DNA of 64,000 nt from Utricularia gibba (taxonomy: Eukaryota > Streptophyta > Magnoliopsida > Lamiales > Lentibulariaceae). The first letter of the stretch is position 1, and each line of letters begins with the position of its first letter. The notes under the pieces are model-generated. The model did not search any database, was not told the origin of the DNA, and saw only the letters and a list, made by a program, of their open reading frames with translations. The stretch covers positions 1 through 64,000 of the forward strand of contig NEEC01000025.1 in assembly GCA_002189035.1 (NCBI GenBank), given 5' to 3'. A program made the position numbers and the translations under genes. Positions 11,502-28,356 of the stretch are shown here, in pieces.

Positions 11502-14500
11502 TCACAGGTTCTGTCTGCCACTCTTTTTGGGCGGGTTCTTTATTCTTGCATTCTTGATCTTATGCTGCTGCTGGTGGGAATCGATGTGTGGCCAGCTATT
11601 GTGCGCAGTGGTAGCGGCCTGATCTCGAGATGAACCTCGTCGCAGAGAGTTTCTCTTTGGGACCTCCGAGGGGAGCTTTTGTTTGCAAGCATTCCTCTTC
11701 TTAAAGTTCAAGGCTCTAGCATTGATCATGTATTCATTGCTGGCATCAAGAATGGTGAAGTCTGCGGGGTTCCTACTGACAACACAGACTTGTGATGAGG
11801 CATCGTTTGGTGATGGCAGTTGCTTCGGATTTTCCTTTTGGATTGACTGAGTGTCTCTGGAGCACCCCTTCAGCGCTGGGATTTGAGCTGCAAACATAAA
11901 GAGGCTTCAGTAGAGATGAAGAGGCCCATATAAAAAAACTCTTGAGGGGAAAAGGGAACCTGGCAAAGGAGATCTAGTGAAACGTTCACCAGATAATGGA
12001 GCAGCGTTAAGCAACTGCGGGAGTTGCTTCGTGAGTGGAAAGAATGGCGAACCAATGAGCAGATGATCCTTCCCTTCGACAAGATTCAGATTGGGGTGCT
12101 GAATGAGAGTAGACGGGGGCTTATCTATGAAGCTACTAAAGCCACCATTTCTCAGATTCGTCAAAGACAGCAACTGCATTGCTGGGATGTCAACATTGGA
12201 ATAAGCATCCAGCAATCCAACAGAACTTGGGCCAGTTTGGATCCTTCCTTCTTTGACTGCAGAAGCATCCGGTTTCTCAATGTTGCTCATGTTGCATATG
12301 TTCTTTCCCTTGCTGAATTGGTCAGGGAGTGGATGCACAGGAAAGCCATTGGGTGGAATGAGGCAGTTCTGGCCAACACTTACATTGAAAGGCATACTCT
12401 TTCTTGATGAATGCCACAGTAAATCTGCTCTTTCGATTGTTCTTGGCTCCGATACAACCGGATGCGATCCCAGATACGCTGCATTGTACTGTTGGATTGG
12501 CACAAGGGGGTGAAGAGCCTGAACTGGCTTGTCGTCCCTGGATGGCACGCTTCCGGTTGAAAATATTTTCCCTGAGGGAAGTTCAGTGCACCCTGACCAA
12601 ATGAAGTGTTCCGATTCACAAAACTTGCAGCATTTGTCATGCTGGAATAAGGAAAGTTGATTATTCCAGGAACGCCATCCACATAGACAGCAGGAGTCTC
12701 TCCACCTGAACTAGTCATCCTCCTTGGAGAAAAATGCTGTCTCGAATTCTCGAGTTCCCTTTCTTGCTGATTTTTAGCAAGCAGCTCAACTATTTCCATA
12801 GGAATGTCGTCTACAGACCCTCCAAGCTCTGCAGTATTATCTCTGCTATTCACATCAGCTTGTCTTCTGCCTTCTACATCATCTGCTTCGGTTCCAATCA
12901 AGAACTTGCGTACCATCATCTTTTCATGTGCTAAACTACACTTCTCAACAACAGGTGGCAACTGAGTCTCTTGGATCATGGGCGTTTTCTCAATAATCGA
13001 CTCATTCAAATCCGGAATATCCCTGAGCTCAAGAGATTTTTCATCAAGCAATCTCCTTTCAGCATCACGGCTGCTGCTTAGAGAGAGGTTTAATGAGGCC
13101 TTTTCTGGGACAGGCCCTAAGATGCCAGTTGCCTTCCATAAGCTATCATATGTGGAGTTGTTTTCCAGTGCAGTTCTGTTATCCTTCTCAGCCTGCTTCT
13201 GCTTTCCCCTCTCACGGAAAATTTTGTATTTTTTGTGCTTAACTCGCCTAATACCCGAACTAACTTGCAAATCCAATCTTTCTGATGCAACTGTTTCAGC
13301 TTCTGAATCAGAAATCACTACTCCTCTAGAAGTTTTCTTGGGTTCCACATGTACCTTCGATCTTTTAGCCTCCCCCATGAGATGACTTGTCTCCAGATTT
13401 TCTCGCATGTCTTCCCGAGCTGTCCTTTTTTTCCTACATGGATTTCGTAATACTTCTCCATCCTCAGGAAGGACACCTAGCTTCGCGTCGGCTTCAGTTG
13501 TCGTAACCGTGACATGCGTTCCATTAGAAGATGCTGATCCAGTTATCATATGCCCACTTGCTGAATTTTTTTCTTCCTCCATTATATCTGCTAGAGAACG
13601 CAGCTTCTTTTTTCTCCTAGTAAGCAATGGAACAAATCCATCACTGCTTCCAGATGATCCATTATCTGGTCCATCAGCTCTTGTGGAAGGATACTCTGAA
13701 GAATATGCAAAAACTACTTCATTGCTACCAAGATTACATAGAAGCTGACTCGATAAGCTTAAAAAAAGGAGGGGAAAGAGGAAGTCACCTTCTTCTTTGT
13801 CAGGCTGATGTCTGATCCAAAACGGAATCGGCTCAGCTATATTGTCATATGGATACCTACCTCTAGATATCCTCAAAGGTCCTTGCTCCTTATTTCCTGC
13901 AGAGTTTTTGAAGATTTACGCATACGAAAAACGAATGTTGAGAAGGCAATAAAGGAACTACCAGACTCGTTTATTACACAAAAATTCCGGAAGCCGGATG
14001 TATTGGCTAGCTTCAGTATATACCTTTTCTTTTTGAATTTGACAACAAAATAGAGTCTTCCTCTTCAGCAATGGCTTTATGAGAGCTAGTTCCAGGAGCA
14101 TCATTTTGGTTTTCAGCTGGATCATTTTTCTCGGCAGTGTGTTCTGGAATGCAATGTGAACACTGCCACCAACGGAATCTGGGAACTGACAATGGAGGCA
14201 GCTTATCAGTTTCCGTTTCCGAGTGAAAAGGTGAAGGCATCTGTGGATTCTTGTTCCTAGCTTCGGCAACAAAGCCACTGCATACTCATACAAAATGCTC
14301 CCATTAAGCATTTGTATTGCAAACTTGCAGCAATTCAATCAAAATACGCACTACATGAATGACAGAGTGATAAACGCATAATGTATGCCAAATCGCATTC
14401 ACAACAGTCGATATCAGGCTTAGCACAGCCTGTACTTTGAACTCATTGGAGCAAATGCACTGTATAGAGAATGTGCTACAAAACACAGAAACCTAAGCGA

Positions 14501-14743
14501 GACAGCAGGCAACATGCCAAACAATCAACAAAGAACACTTAGAAAACACCTACCATTCAACATGGGACGTGCTTACCGTATCGAGAAATGCTCTTGCATG
14601 GGTGGTTCAATCTCTTCCATAGGACAACAGATGTCTATAGCAATTGAGTTAATCTGGATGACTGAGACTGCAGACTTTGATGTGGAAGCCGGAGACTCAT
14701 TCTTCATCGGACTCCCTTCTGCAGATGAATTGCCCTTCTCCAT
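11502..14743 (-). CDS. EMF1: EMBRYONIC FLOWER 1 (EMF1)-like Polycomb-associated protein; apparent one-base frameshift
   Basis: EMF1 works with PRC2/PRC1 in the nucleus to repress flowering and seed genes. Exons on the minus strand: 14743-14577, 14277-14024, 13896-13789, 13695-11960, 11887-11502; about 883 residues. Recognisable blocks in order are the N-terminal VIQINSIAIDICCP and HFSIR/GFVAEARNKNP (spliced across exons 1-2), RRKKKLRSLADIMEEEK, DDIPMEIVELLAKNQQER, SNVDIPAMQLLSL and the C-terminal SRNPADFTILDASNEYMI. Near CCC 12570-12572 the frame of exon 4 breaks: upstream blocks read in one frame and downstream blocks (from GKIFSTGSVPSRDD) in another, and one extra base restores both the frame and the phase at the next splice site. 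Exon 4 then ends with a proper donor at 11960. The 93-bp intron 13788-13696 has no in-frame stop and could be retained. Arabidopsis EMF1 is AT5G11530, next to ASP3, as here. Confidence 0.9.
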
Positions 14744-15850
14744 TTCGAATCAACTAAATGCACCAGATCAAAGAATTAGCTTAGGAATTCTACATGTACA
14801 TACTTTATGAACAAAGCAGCAAACCTAGCTTATCAATCCAAACATCATACAATCAAGCAAACAAAGTAAATAGAAACAAGTTAATGGTAACTGCAGTTTC
14901 AACTAAGATCCATAGAGCATGTAGACCAACATAGTTAAGGACAACCCACGAAACCCTAGTTATCCAATTAGCTCAAGAAGACAACTAAAACAAATGAAGC
15001 TTCGACCTTTTCCATTCACCCGTCAATGCAAATGCTAAAGAACTCATAAACAAGTAACAAAAGACCCCAAATGAAAAATTAGGGTTTTTAAAATCACGGT
15101 ATTCATACAATTCTAATCTACTCCTGGTTTCAACAGGAACCCATGAAAACCCATCAGCTAGCGATCTAAACTCAAAACCCGCATAGAATGGTCAATAAAA
15201 GTTGCGAAAAGAACAAAGCTTGCAATAATTAAGCAAAACCCAGCTTAACAAATTAGGGTTTAATAGGACACATGTAACCGTTACTTCGCAAGCTTCACTA
15301 CCCGCACACCACAAACAATTAACTGTACTGCAAACCTCACATAAAATGACGACGAAATCGGAACCCAGAAGAAAAAGAGAGGAAATCCCTTTTTTCAAAA
15401 CTAAATAAAAGAAAAAAAACAAAAACCCACTTGGGTAAAAATTGACGTATTTAATGAAAAAGAAAAAAAAAACTAGAAAGCAACGCTCAAGCAGCTACTT
15501 CAACAGAGACTATTACCAAGACAAGAGAAGATCTATTCGGACAAGAAAAAAAAATAGACTCCAAAGTAGGACGAACGAACCTCCCTCTCCCTTGTCCGAA
15601 AACCCAGATCAAAACCAGCAACCCACAGATTCCCTCCAAAACCCATCAACTGCGCGAAGCTCGCGACTCCACATCCTATCTCCGAGCTGGATTCGAACCG
15701 GTTGGCTGCAATTGAACCGAACCGAAGCCCTAGTAGATCGTTTTAGGTCTGAACTGTGGAGGAGAAATGGGTTCCCGAGGGAAGAGAGAGAAAGGAAGCA
15801 AGAGAGAGAGGGGAAAAAGGAATAATGGAAACGGGGACACAAGACTGAGG
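14744..15850 (-). promoter_or_regulatory. Long 5' leader and promoter of EMF1
   Basis: No coding signal. Several telo-box-like AAACCCTA or AGGGTTT motifs occur (for example near 14950, 15070 and 15250). Pyrimidine-rich and purine-rich tracts near 15600-15830 suggest the transcription start lies there with an intron in the leader; this is inference. Confidence 0.45.
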
Positions 15851-18800
15851 GACAGTGGTGCATTTGTTCGTAAAATTTTTAACGCCTGTCCTAAAATCCT
15901 ACGTATACTTATACGATCTTGTCGCGTATATCAAAAAATAAAAAATAAAAATAAAAATAGAAAAAAATGGAAGATGAGACGGAAGAATGAATACGTACGT
16001 TTTCTCCTTTTATAGTCCTATTTTTTGCATACTTAACGCCGGAGAACCCTAAGCACGCGAGGAGGAGGAGAGTGGGATCCACGCGCGAGGGACCGGGAAG
16101 TCGTTGTACGTCGCTGTCACGTCAAAGTGTGGTCCACGCACTTACCATGGACGCGATTGGTGCGTGTGGGACACGTCCTCAGAATTGTGGTGCTGCCTAT
16201 TTTTCGTTGAGAACCCTAAATTTGCTGGCAATAAAAGGAGAAACCTAAATAAATGTGGGGATAACCCTAAAAGCTTTTGTTTGGATTAATATTACCTTTT
16301 TGCCCTCTCCACCGAAGAATCACAGAGGATTATTCGACTCCAGGTGGAGTGGAGTTCATTATGCCCAATAAATTCGACTTATTTTGTGGAAAATTAATGT
16401 AATATAAAAAATTTGTGCAGCGGAAAACAATTAAACCAAATTTATGGTATTAATGCTTAATACGAATAATATTTATTAATCCCAAAATGTATTTGTATTT
16501 TCCAAAAAACGAGGGGGTCAACATGCAACTCTCAAAAAGTAAGGGTATGGTATTACGTCTTTCCGTACTGTTAAACACAAATCCCAGGCGTAGCGAATTT
16601 CCCTGATCAGAAAAAACGAGCCACTCCCAGGCATGCTTCGTAGCAGAGTTGCCGTGAAGAAACGAATATCGAAAAGATCATGTATTTAGGAGATTAGGGA
16701 AGAGCTGGGAGGTGTTGCTGTGGTGTGGGGCGGATGGTGGGAGCTCGAGATTTTTAAGCTAGCAACTCCACGATCCAGATGAAGAAAACCAGCGGCGGGA
16801 GCTGCTGCTGATCCTTGGATTTAATGCATTCGTGTCAGCATGGTGACGTGACTCATTGCATTGACCCGATCTAAGCGTCTGTCACCTGCTTCGCACCCTA
16901 CATCGTCCTGCGGCGACTAAAATCAACGAGGCCTCCTGTCAAAGTTATACAACCCTGCGATTCAACCCGCATTCTGGTTTTGATTAGTGTCTGATGATGT
17001 AAAATTAGCTCTGCCGGAGCCACAGAAGGGAGTATAAGATCGGCAGTTTCTGAAATGGCACAGGGGAGAAAAGCGGTACCTCAAGCTTTCCTCCGGGGTG
17101 TTTCACCTCTGAGACGTGCAAGCCCACATTCTGAAATGGGTTCCCTGTAGTGCAGCGCTTTACTACACAGCGGAGGACCGGTACGAACCCCAGCCCTAGT
17201 TCAATTGCCAAGACTGTCAAAAAACCTTCCTTTGCAAAGATCACTCGACTTTTATGTATTGATTCGTGCAAACGAATGGGTTTTGGGGGTTAACCGCTAA
17301 TGTTGTATCCGAATTCCCCTAAATCCTTCTGATCTAAACAACGATTGCGAGCACATTGCACGGGGCACTGGAATCCTATTCTGCACCAAAACCCAACCCC
17401 CGGCCGCCGTTGAGCAAAAGCCCTCTTAATTACACGCCTTTTCGTACGCCCCTCCGCTGCCGGCAGAGCCACGCCTTGGAATTCACATCCCGTAGGGCAC
17501 ATTCAGACTCCGAAGAGGTTTCACCCTTTCATTCATAATAATTGTCTTGTAATTTTAAATTCATTATGCATATTTATAAAGACTCGAGTGTTTTAAATTT
17601 CACATTTACGTATTTTATCAGAAATAAAAAAAATACCTCCATTTTTCAAAAATTCGGATTAGAAACAAATATTTGCTTAAAAATGGGGCAAAATGCAAAT
17701 AACGATACTGTGGAGAGTAATTTTGCATCATCCTCAGGACTTCAAACAATAATTATTGCAAAGCCCCACTTCGTCATATTTATTTTTCACCACCCCAACC
17801 TTGGGGCAAATTTGACGATATCTGAAAAATTTGACCATTTTGAATATAAAGTTGTTATATTATTATGTTAAATAAAAGTAAAATGGTTGTATTAACTAAA
17901 AGCTCGACGAGACGCTCCCTCAGCACCTGTCCTTGTCCTTTGTCCGTGACGTGGAGCGCTCTCGCCAACTCAATTTCAAAACGTATTCATTATCTTTTAG
18001 TTTTTTATTTTTTTATGTGAAAAATAAGGGGTCATTGTGTTTTTATTTAATTGTTTTTTATATGATAAGATTTCAGAATAGGTTGAATAACAATAGGATT
18101 ACATTAAGCTCGTTAGGTTGTAATTGAGCTTGGTTGTTCTTTAGGTTCCGATTGTGCTCGCACGCACAGTTGTGACTCCGGTCCGGCGACTGACGGAGAA
18201 CGGCGAGGGTGAGCCGTCAGTCGTACTGTCGACGCGATCGGAACGGTGAGTGTCTCTCACGTGATGGGCAGTCTGTCGCCGGGCCTCTACAGTATTGTGG
18301 GGAAGATGGTACATGGGTGTTGTATAGTGTAGGCCATACTTTGAACCCAGTCGCCGGAACCTACCCGAGGCACCGTACCTTTGGCCGCCGCCTTGGGGGT
18401 GGTGGTTTACCATCCATGCAACCCCTAATCAATTATTTTTAAATTTCAATTTGTAAATTATTGAATAAAAATATATTTGATTGATAAATTGTAATATTTT
18501 AAATTGTTTAAAATAGAAATTGTTCGTAATTAAAATTATAATTGTTATTTTATTGTTTCTGTTTTTTATGTTGGGAAGTGGATATGTTTTATATTTAATT
18601 ATCGAAAAATTAATTAAATATAAACCTTTAATTAAGGTGATTTGTCGGATTTTTTTAGGATTATCACATTAAAAAATATGTACATGATGGGACCCACACA
18701 TCCATTGCCTCGAGCTGCGTGACGAGGTGCGCTTTGTTTAGCTCGAAAAGATATTCCTGATGATGGAATATAATTTTTTTGTTTATTGCAACAAAGAAAA

Positions 18801-18960
18801 ATATTGGCGTAAAATAAAGTGAATACGTAGGTACGGAATTAGGTCAAAAGGTTAAAATCAATTTTAAAAACCAACTTGGGGATTTTTTTAACGTTTTCTT
18901 TAGGGTGAACGTGATCTTACTTTACGATTTCCCAAGCGGTGGGCTTGAGCGTGGGGCCAC
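15851..18960. other. 3.1-kb gene-poor region
   Basis: Mostly AT-rich with no supported gene. It holds telo-box-like AACCCTA motifs near 16045, 16210 and 16265, moderately GC-rich stretches near 16800-17500, and a sharply GC-rich island at about 18140-18420. Open frames here (for example 17290-17502 minus, 18141-18413 minus) match nothing that I recognise. No LTRs or terminal inverted repeats were found by eye. Confidence 0.5.
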
Positions 18961-18973
18961 ATCCCATTCTCGG

Positions 18974-18980
18974 TATATAA
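18974..18980 (+). promoter_or_regulatory. TATA box of ASP3
   Basis: TATATAA, 68 bases before the ASP3 ATG at 19048, in a stretch (ggtatataaagg) typical of plant core promoters. Confidence 0.6.
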
Positions 18981-19047
18981 AGGAGTGCCTTCTTACTGCA
19001 ACTTCCGGAGGGAGCGAAAACGCGGAGCGTCGTGCTGAGAAATAGAG

Positions 19048-21735
<2,688 letters not shown>

Positions 21736-22385
21736 ATCGTCCACCGACTATCTGCGTGTTGATATAGTCACCGCGTAATAATAATCATAATAATGCCCTT
21801 TCCATATGACCAGTAACAGACAACAGTGGATAATCCACACAACTCCTCAGTGAATTGTGCTTGGGCCGTCGTGCGCCTCGGGCCCAACAGCAAGCAATTC
21901 CATTAAAACCCACTACCAGCTATAGGAATTAATAATTATAAGATAGATATGGTGTTATGGGAATTACAAATTAGTCTTCGAAAATTACTTTTAATAAACC
22001 ATAAATTGAATTTCTATAATTTTTTTAAAATAATAAGAGCTATTAGATTTATGTATATTAAAATTAGTTTATATTTAATAATAAATTGTTTTAGGAACAA
22101 AGCCATACATTTGTGTGAATGGCAAATGCCTTTGAAAACAGTGAAAATTGATGATATGTATTTTTCTCATTTTTTGAATATTATTTGTGAAATAGTTATA
22201 GGGAATAAGTGGGGGATAAATTCAGGGGGGTCATTATGGTTGCATTACGCCATTGATTTTTGTTTTTTTGTTTTTTTTTTTTCTCACGGACTGTGATCGC
22301 TTTTCCTCGGAAGAAAAACAAGGCACGGTGATCGCTCTCCTTTGGGGTGTGAAGTAATTGGGTTTAGAGGAATCTTCAGGTAGCA
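21736..22385. other. Intergenic, ASP3 to AP-4 beta
   Basis: The ASP3 3' region is followed by AT-rich DNA (21930-22210) and the AP-4 beta leader. No further gene is supported. Confidence 0.5.
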
Positions 22386-25300
22386 ATGCCGCCTCCAACT
22401 CCATCCCACCGATCTCCTTCGCCGTCGCAGCCGTCCGGGTAATTTTGGATTCCTGCGTGCTCCAGCACTGTTGTTGTTTGTGAATTCTTGTGTCGTATCG
22501 TTCCGGGCGGATGATTTGAAGTCCGCTGGTGGTATTTAAGGCTGCAATTGCCCAAACCTTTACGGCACTCTCATCGTTGAGCTTTGATGTTTATTTGGAG
22601 TCTTTTGGGTTAGGGAAAAAAATAGATTTTAGTTCTTTGTTGACCCAGTTTGTTTGCGTATATCTTCTTTCGGTATGGTGGAGTGAGTTTTGGAATGAAT
22701 TCGGGGACAAGCATATGACTACACATACGAATCCCCTCGATAAAGCTGCTATCTGTTTTCAATTCGCTTCTATTTCTTAAGGGCGTCACAAATGGATGAA
22801 TCAGACAAGTCATCTGACTGTGTAACTGAATCTGTTCAATCCGTTTCCCTTCTTTTTACATGGTAAAAACGGGTGCTTTATGTGAAGTGTGCATGTCGAT
22901 GAACATATTTAAATTTGGAATTTGGATTTTCAGATGAGTAGATGTTAGATTGCTGACTTTGTAATATTGTAGGAAAGGAGAGGTTTCAGATGTTAAAGCG
23001 CAGCTTCGAAACCTGGCAGGAAGCCGGGCTCCTGGAACAGATGATTCAAAAAGGGAGCTGTTCAAGAAGGTCATTTCTTACATGACTATTGGGATAGATG
23101 TGTCATCTGTTTTCAGCGAAATGGTGATGTGCTCAGCAACCTCAGATATCGTTCTGAAAAAGATGTGTTACCTGTACGTTGGAAACTATGCTAAGCACAA
23201 TCCCGATCTTGCACTCTTGACCATCAATTTCCTTCAGAGAGACTGCAAAGATGAGGACCCAATGATTAGGGGTTTGGCTTTGAGAAGTTTGTGTTCCTTG
23301 GGTGTTCCAAACTTGGTGGAATACTTGGTGGGACCACTTGGAAATGGCTTGAAAGATATAAACAGCTATGTTAGGATGGTTGCTGCTGTTGGAGTGCTTA
23401 AGCTGTATCATATTTCAGCTTCAACATGTCTGGATGCTGATTTTCCAGCTTTGCTCAAGCACTTGATGCTCAAAGACAAAGATGCACAGGTTTGTTAAGT
23501 TGTGTTCTGTTTTAGGTTTGGCGTGCTCTTGCTAATATTGCACAGTGCCTTTGTTAACGGTTATTTTAACAGGTTATTATCAACTGTTTGGTTTCTCTTC
23601 AAGAGATCTGGGGTCTGGAGGCTGCTAAATCTGAGGAGATGGCAAAGGACAGAGAAGCTTTGCACAGCAAGCCCATGATATATTACTTTTTAAATAGGTA
23701 ATAAATCAAGAATTTATTTACTTCAAGCATTGAAGTCTTGTTATTTTCAGAAGATACAAATTCTGGCATTTCAATCTCTTTCATTTCAGCTTTGCATATT
23801 TCTTGGTCATCAAAGGATAAAATAATCTCTCTGCAGTTTGCTTTTTCTTTTTTTGGCTTATCCAGCCATGGCACACCCACCCCCCGCACCCGCACTTTCA
23901 CCAGTCCAACAATTGTTTGTGTGGTGTTGTTTCCATGGTTGAGAAAACTCCCCTGATTGCAATTCGATGGGTGCAGAATGAAGGAGTTCAATGAATGGGC
24001 ACAGTGTATTATTTTGGAACTGGTTTCGAAGTATATTCCAGCAGACAGTGATGAGATCTTTGACATTATGAATCTTCTTGAAGACCGTCTTCAACATGCT
24101 AATGGTGCAGTTGTGTTAGCCACTATTAAGGTGTTCTTGCATATGACCCTATCCATGACTGATGTCCATCAGCAGGTACTTAGTTTTAATACAACAAAAA
24201 AATTCAGTTGCGGATAACTTCAGATCTGGATCATGATGCACTATCTTCTGTAGGTGTATGAGCGAATTAAAGCCCCGCTGCTCACTTTGGCAAGCTCTGG
24301 GAGTCCAGAACAGTCATACGCTGTTCTGGCTCACCTTCATTTGCTAGTTATGCGGGCTCCTTTCATTTTCTCTTCAGACTACAAGCACTTTTACTGCCAG
24401 TATAATGAACCGTTTTATGTAAAAAAATTGAAGCTTGAGATGTTGACTGCTGTTGCAAATGAGAGTAACACGTATGAGATAGGTAAATGCCAGAAGCAAA
24501 TATTTGGAACCTTGTATCCCATGAAGAATTATTGCCGCTGGTCACTGATGACCTTCCATTTTGATCGTATTGCAGTAACTGAGCTGTGTGAGTATGTTGC
24601 GAATGTTGACATTCCAATAGCTAGAGAATCCATTCGAGCTGTTGGAAAAATTGCTTTGCAACAATATGATGTCAATGCCATTGTTGATCGTCTACTTCAA
24701 TTTTTGGAAATGGAAAAGGCCCATGTAACTGCTGAAACTCTTGTGAGTATTTTTTTCACCGCTTTTTCCTGATGATTATGTTGGCGAAGTATAATTCTTT
24801 GGTTCTACAAAAAGCATGATTGTCATGTCCATAAAGAGGCTTGAGTTGATAATTTGTTTGGGTAGGTTCTTGTGAAGGATCTGCTCAGGAAATATCCTCA
24901 ATGGAGTCATGACTGCATTGCTGTTATCGGAAATATCAGTAGCAGCAACATTCAGGAACCGAAAGCAAAGGCAGCTCTTATATGGATGCTGGGAGAATAT
25001 GCTCAAGACATGCCAGATAGTCCTTATATTTTAGAAAGTCTTATTGAGAACTGGGATGAGGAGACCTCTGCAGAGGTGATCCGAACAACTATGCTGTTCT
25101 TTATTTCCTACTTTTCACTTGATTTACCACATTGCAAGTTGGAAGGAATGAGTAGAAGTATAGTTTATTAAGATGGTATGTTATCATTCTGTATGTTCTA
25201 CAGGTTCGCCTCCACCTTCTCACTGCAGCAATGAGGTGCTTCCTGAGAAGACCGCCAGAGACCCAAAAGGCCCTTGGAGCTGCTCTGGCTGCAGGCGTTT

Positions 25301-26571
25301 CTGATTTTCATCAGGTATGTGACTCAATTTCAACTTTATGGAACACGAAATGTGATAATTTCAGACATTTAGCGGTATCAACTAAGTCCCTCTTCGCAGG
25401 ATGTTCGTGATAGAGCAATGTTCTATTATAGGCTCTTAAGGCATGATGTTTCTATTGCTCAACGTATCGTAGATCCTCCAAAACAAGCTGTCTCAGTCTT
25501 TGCTGACAAACAAAGCAATGAAATTAAAGATCGCATCTTTGATGAATTTAATAGTCTCTCCGTTATATACGAAAAGGTAATTCCACTCACTGCTTCTCCA
25601 TTCTTCATTCAGCCAGTAGAGAATTTACTAGAAACTGTCAAGACATGTTTAGTACCATCCATATAACAGAATTTTCTCTGTTAAGTGGGGATAATTTACT
25701 GATGGAAGTTTGTATTTCCAGCCATCCTTTTTATTCACAGACAAGGAACACAGAGGGCCATTTGCTTTCTCGGAGGAATTTGGGAATGTCTCAATCAGCG
25801 CAGAACCTGAAAATGAAGCAGTTGCAGCTCAAGGTGTTGAAGAAAACGATCAGGACTTGCTGCTAAGCATTTCAGACAAGGAAGATAATCAAGTCTATGG
25901 TAATAATGGCTCCGCATACAACGCCCCGTCTTACAACACAACCGGTGCTTCTCAAGGTTATTTGGACCTGGACCTTGTGTTGCTGGACCAACCATCTTCC
26001 ATATCCACTACTAGTAGCTCAGCGATCGACGAGTTGCTTGGTCTGGGGATTCCAGGAGCACACCCTGCTTCGCAGCCGCCTGTGCCTCCACCCCCTGCTT
26101 TGCAGCTCAACGATAAAGCTTCTATAGACCCTAATGCCTTCCAACAGAAATGGCGTCAGCTTCCCGTGTCCCTCACCCAGGTTTCTTTAGGAGTTCTGTT
26201 TTTTGTGGTGCATAAACATCGAATCATGCATCAATCAATGTGTACTTGTCTTGAAGTTGCTCATGTTCCTCCGGTTTCAGGAAATGCTGATGGATCCTCG
26301 AGGAGTTGCAGCGATGGCAAATCCAAAGGCCCTCCCCCAACACATGCAAAGCCACAAAATTCAGTGCGTGGCATCGGGAATCCATGCCCCGAATTTCAAG
26401 TTCTTTTTCTTTGCTCAAAAAGCAGCAGAGCCCTCAAGCTATCTCATGGAGTGCATCATCAACTCGTCGTCATGTAAGGTGCAACTAAAGATCAAGGCTG
26501 ATGATGGAGCTACATCTCAAGCATTCTCAGAGATGTTCCAATCTGCTCTCTCCAGACTCACCTTGCTCTAG
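22386..26571 (+). CDS. AP4B: AP-4 adaptor complex beta subunit (beta-adaptin-like A)
   Basis: Large subunit of the AP-4 coat that sorts cargo, including vacuolar sorting receptors, at the trans-Golgi network. Eleven exons keep phase: 22386-22438, 22973-23489, 23573-23697, 23977-24175, 24254-24482, 24576-24742, 24866-25075, 25204-25314, 25400-25576, 25722-26180, 26281-26571; 845 residues. The N-terminal adaptin trunk is nearly continuous with Arabidopsis AT5G11490 as I remember it (SYMTIGIDVSSVFSEMVMCS, DEDPMIRGLALRSLCSLG, ALIWMLGEYAQDMPDSPYI). A variable hinge of about 150 residues (Ser/Asn/Pro-rich, exon 10) precedes the C-terminal ear domain (NAFQQKWRQLPVSLTQ; PNFKFFFFAQKAAEPSSYL). No frame problems. 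It converges with RPL11, whose stop is 520 bases away. Confidence 0.95.
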
Positions 26572-27088
26572 ATCTTGCCTTTGTTATGCTCCCATTCCGT
26601 GCTTCCCACAATGGACATACTTGTCTGTGTGTTCTCTCTTCCTGAACTCACCAAAAATATCATCATTTTTTCAAATCTATGTTTATTTCATGATCTTCCT
26701 ACAGGCAAGTTGGCTGTTCACACCAGCAAGAGCATCATGTTCATTCATTCAAAGATTCACTGTTACATCACCCGTTTCTCTTCCCCAGGCTTTCTCGCCT
26801 TGTTATCTACTCCCAGCGCAGCGGCGTGGCCGTAAGCACCCGTATTCTGAGCATGGATTCTACTCTGGAAATCTATGTATATATAAAATCTTTTTATCTT
26901 GGTTAAAGAAAAGGAATTCGAAAAGGAGATAACTTTGCCTTCTTCAGAGTAGCACTGCAACGAAACCAGCATGCGAAAAAAGAATTGAAAGTTAACTAGC
27001 ATCATGGACAAAGACTCAGTCAGTGCTTCGGTAAAAGCAGGAGACTTTCATGCACAGAGACTGGAGAAGGCGGAGCCAGAGAGTGACC
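26572..27088. other. Intergenic between convergent AP-4 beta and RPL11
   Basis: Holds the two 3' untranslated regions. Open frames on both strands are weak and match nothing known to me. Confidence 0.5.
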
Positions 27089-28213
<1,125 letters not shown>

Positions 28214-28286
28214 GACTTCTTGGTCCGCTGGCGGCGATCGGGATTTCGACGGCGGTTGTTTGGAATGATGGATGGATAGATAGTAC

Positions 28287-28356
28287 TAGGGTTTCGAAAC
28301 AAACAACAGATTGGTTGTCGAGCCCAAACTATTATTCCAATCAAGCCCAGGCCCAA
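28287..28356 (-). promoter_or_regulatory. Telo-box plus site II (TGGGCY) promoter elements of RPL11
   Basis: Upstream of the RPL11 start, on its strand, are a telo-box core AAACCCTA (28287-28294) and three TGGGC-type site II motifs (GCCCA on the plus strand at 28322, 28345 and 28351). This pair of elements is characteristic of plant ribosomal-protein promoters. Confidence 0.65.

Noticed and set aside
12734-13748. Several plus-strand ORFs of 60-135 codons across the EMF1 gene
   Set aside because: They are antisense shadows of the EMF1 exons.
15442-15825. Lys/Arg-rich 127-codon plus-strand ORF
   Set aside because: Low-complexity purine-rich leader of EMF1 read on the other strand; no homology.
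17005-17538. Open frames on both strands, suspected organellar insert
   Set aside because: I could not match the sequence to any plastid or mitochondrial gene.
26501-26932. 143-codon plus-strand ORF after AP-4 beta
   Set aside because: Overlaps the AP-4 beta 3' end in another frame and continues into the UTR; no domain.
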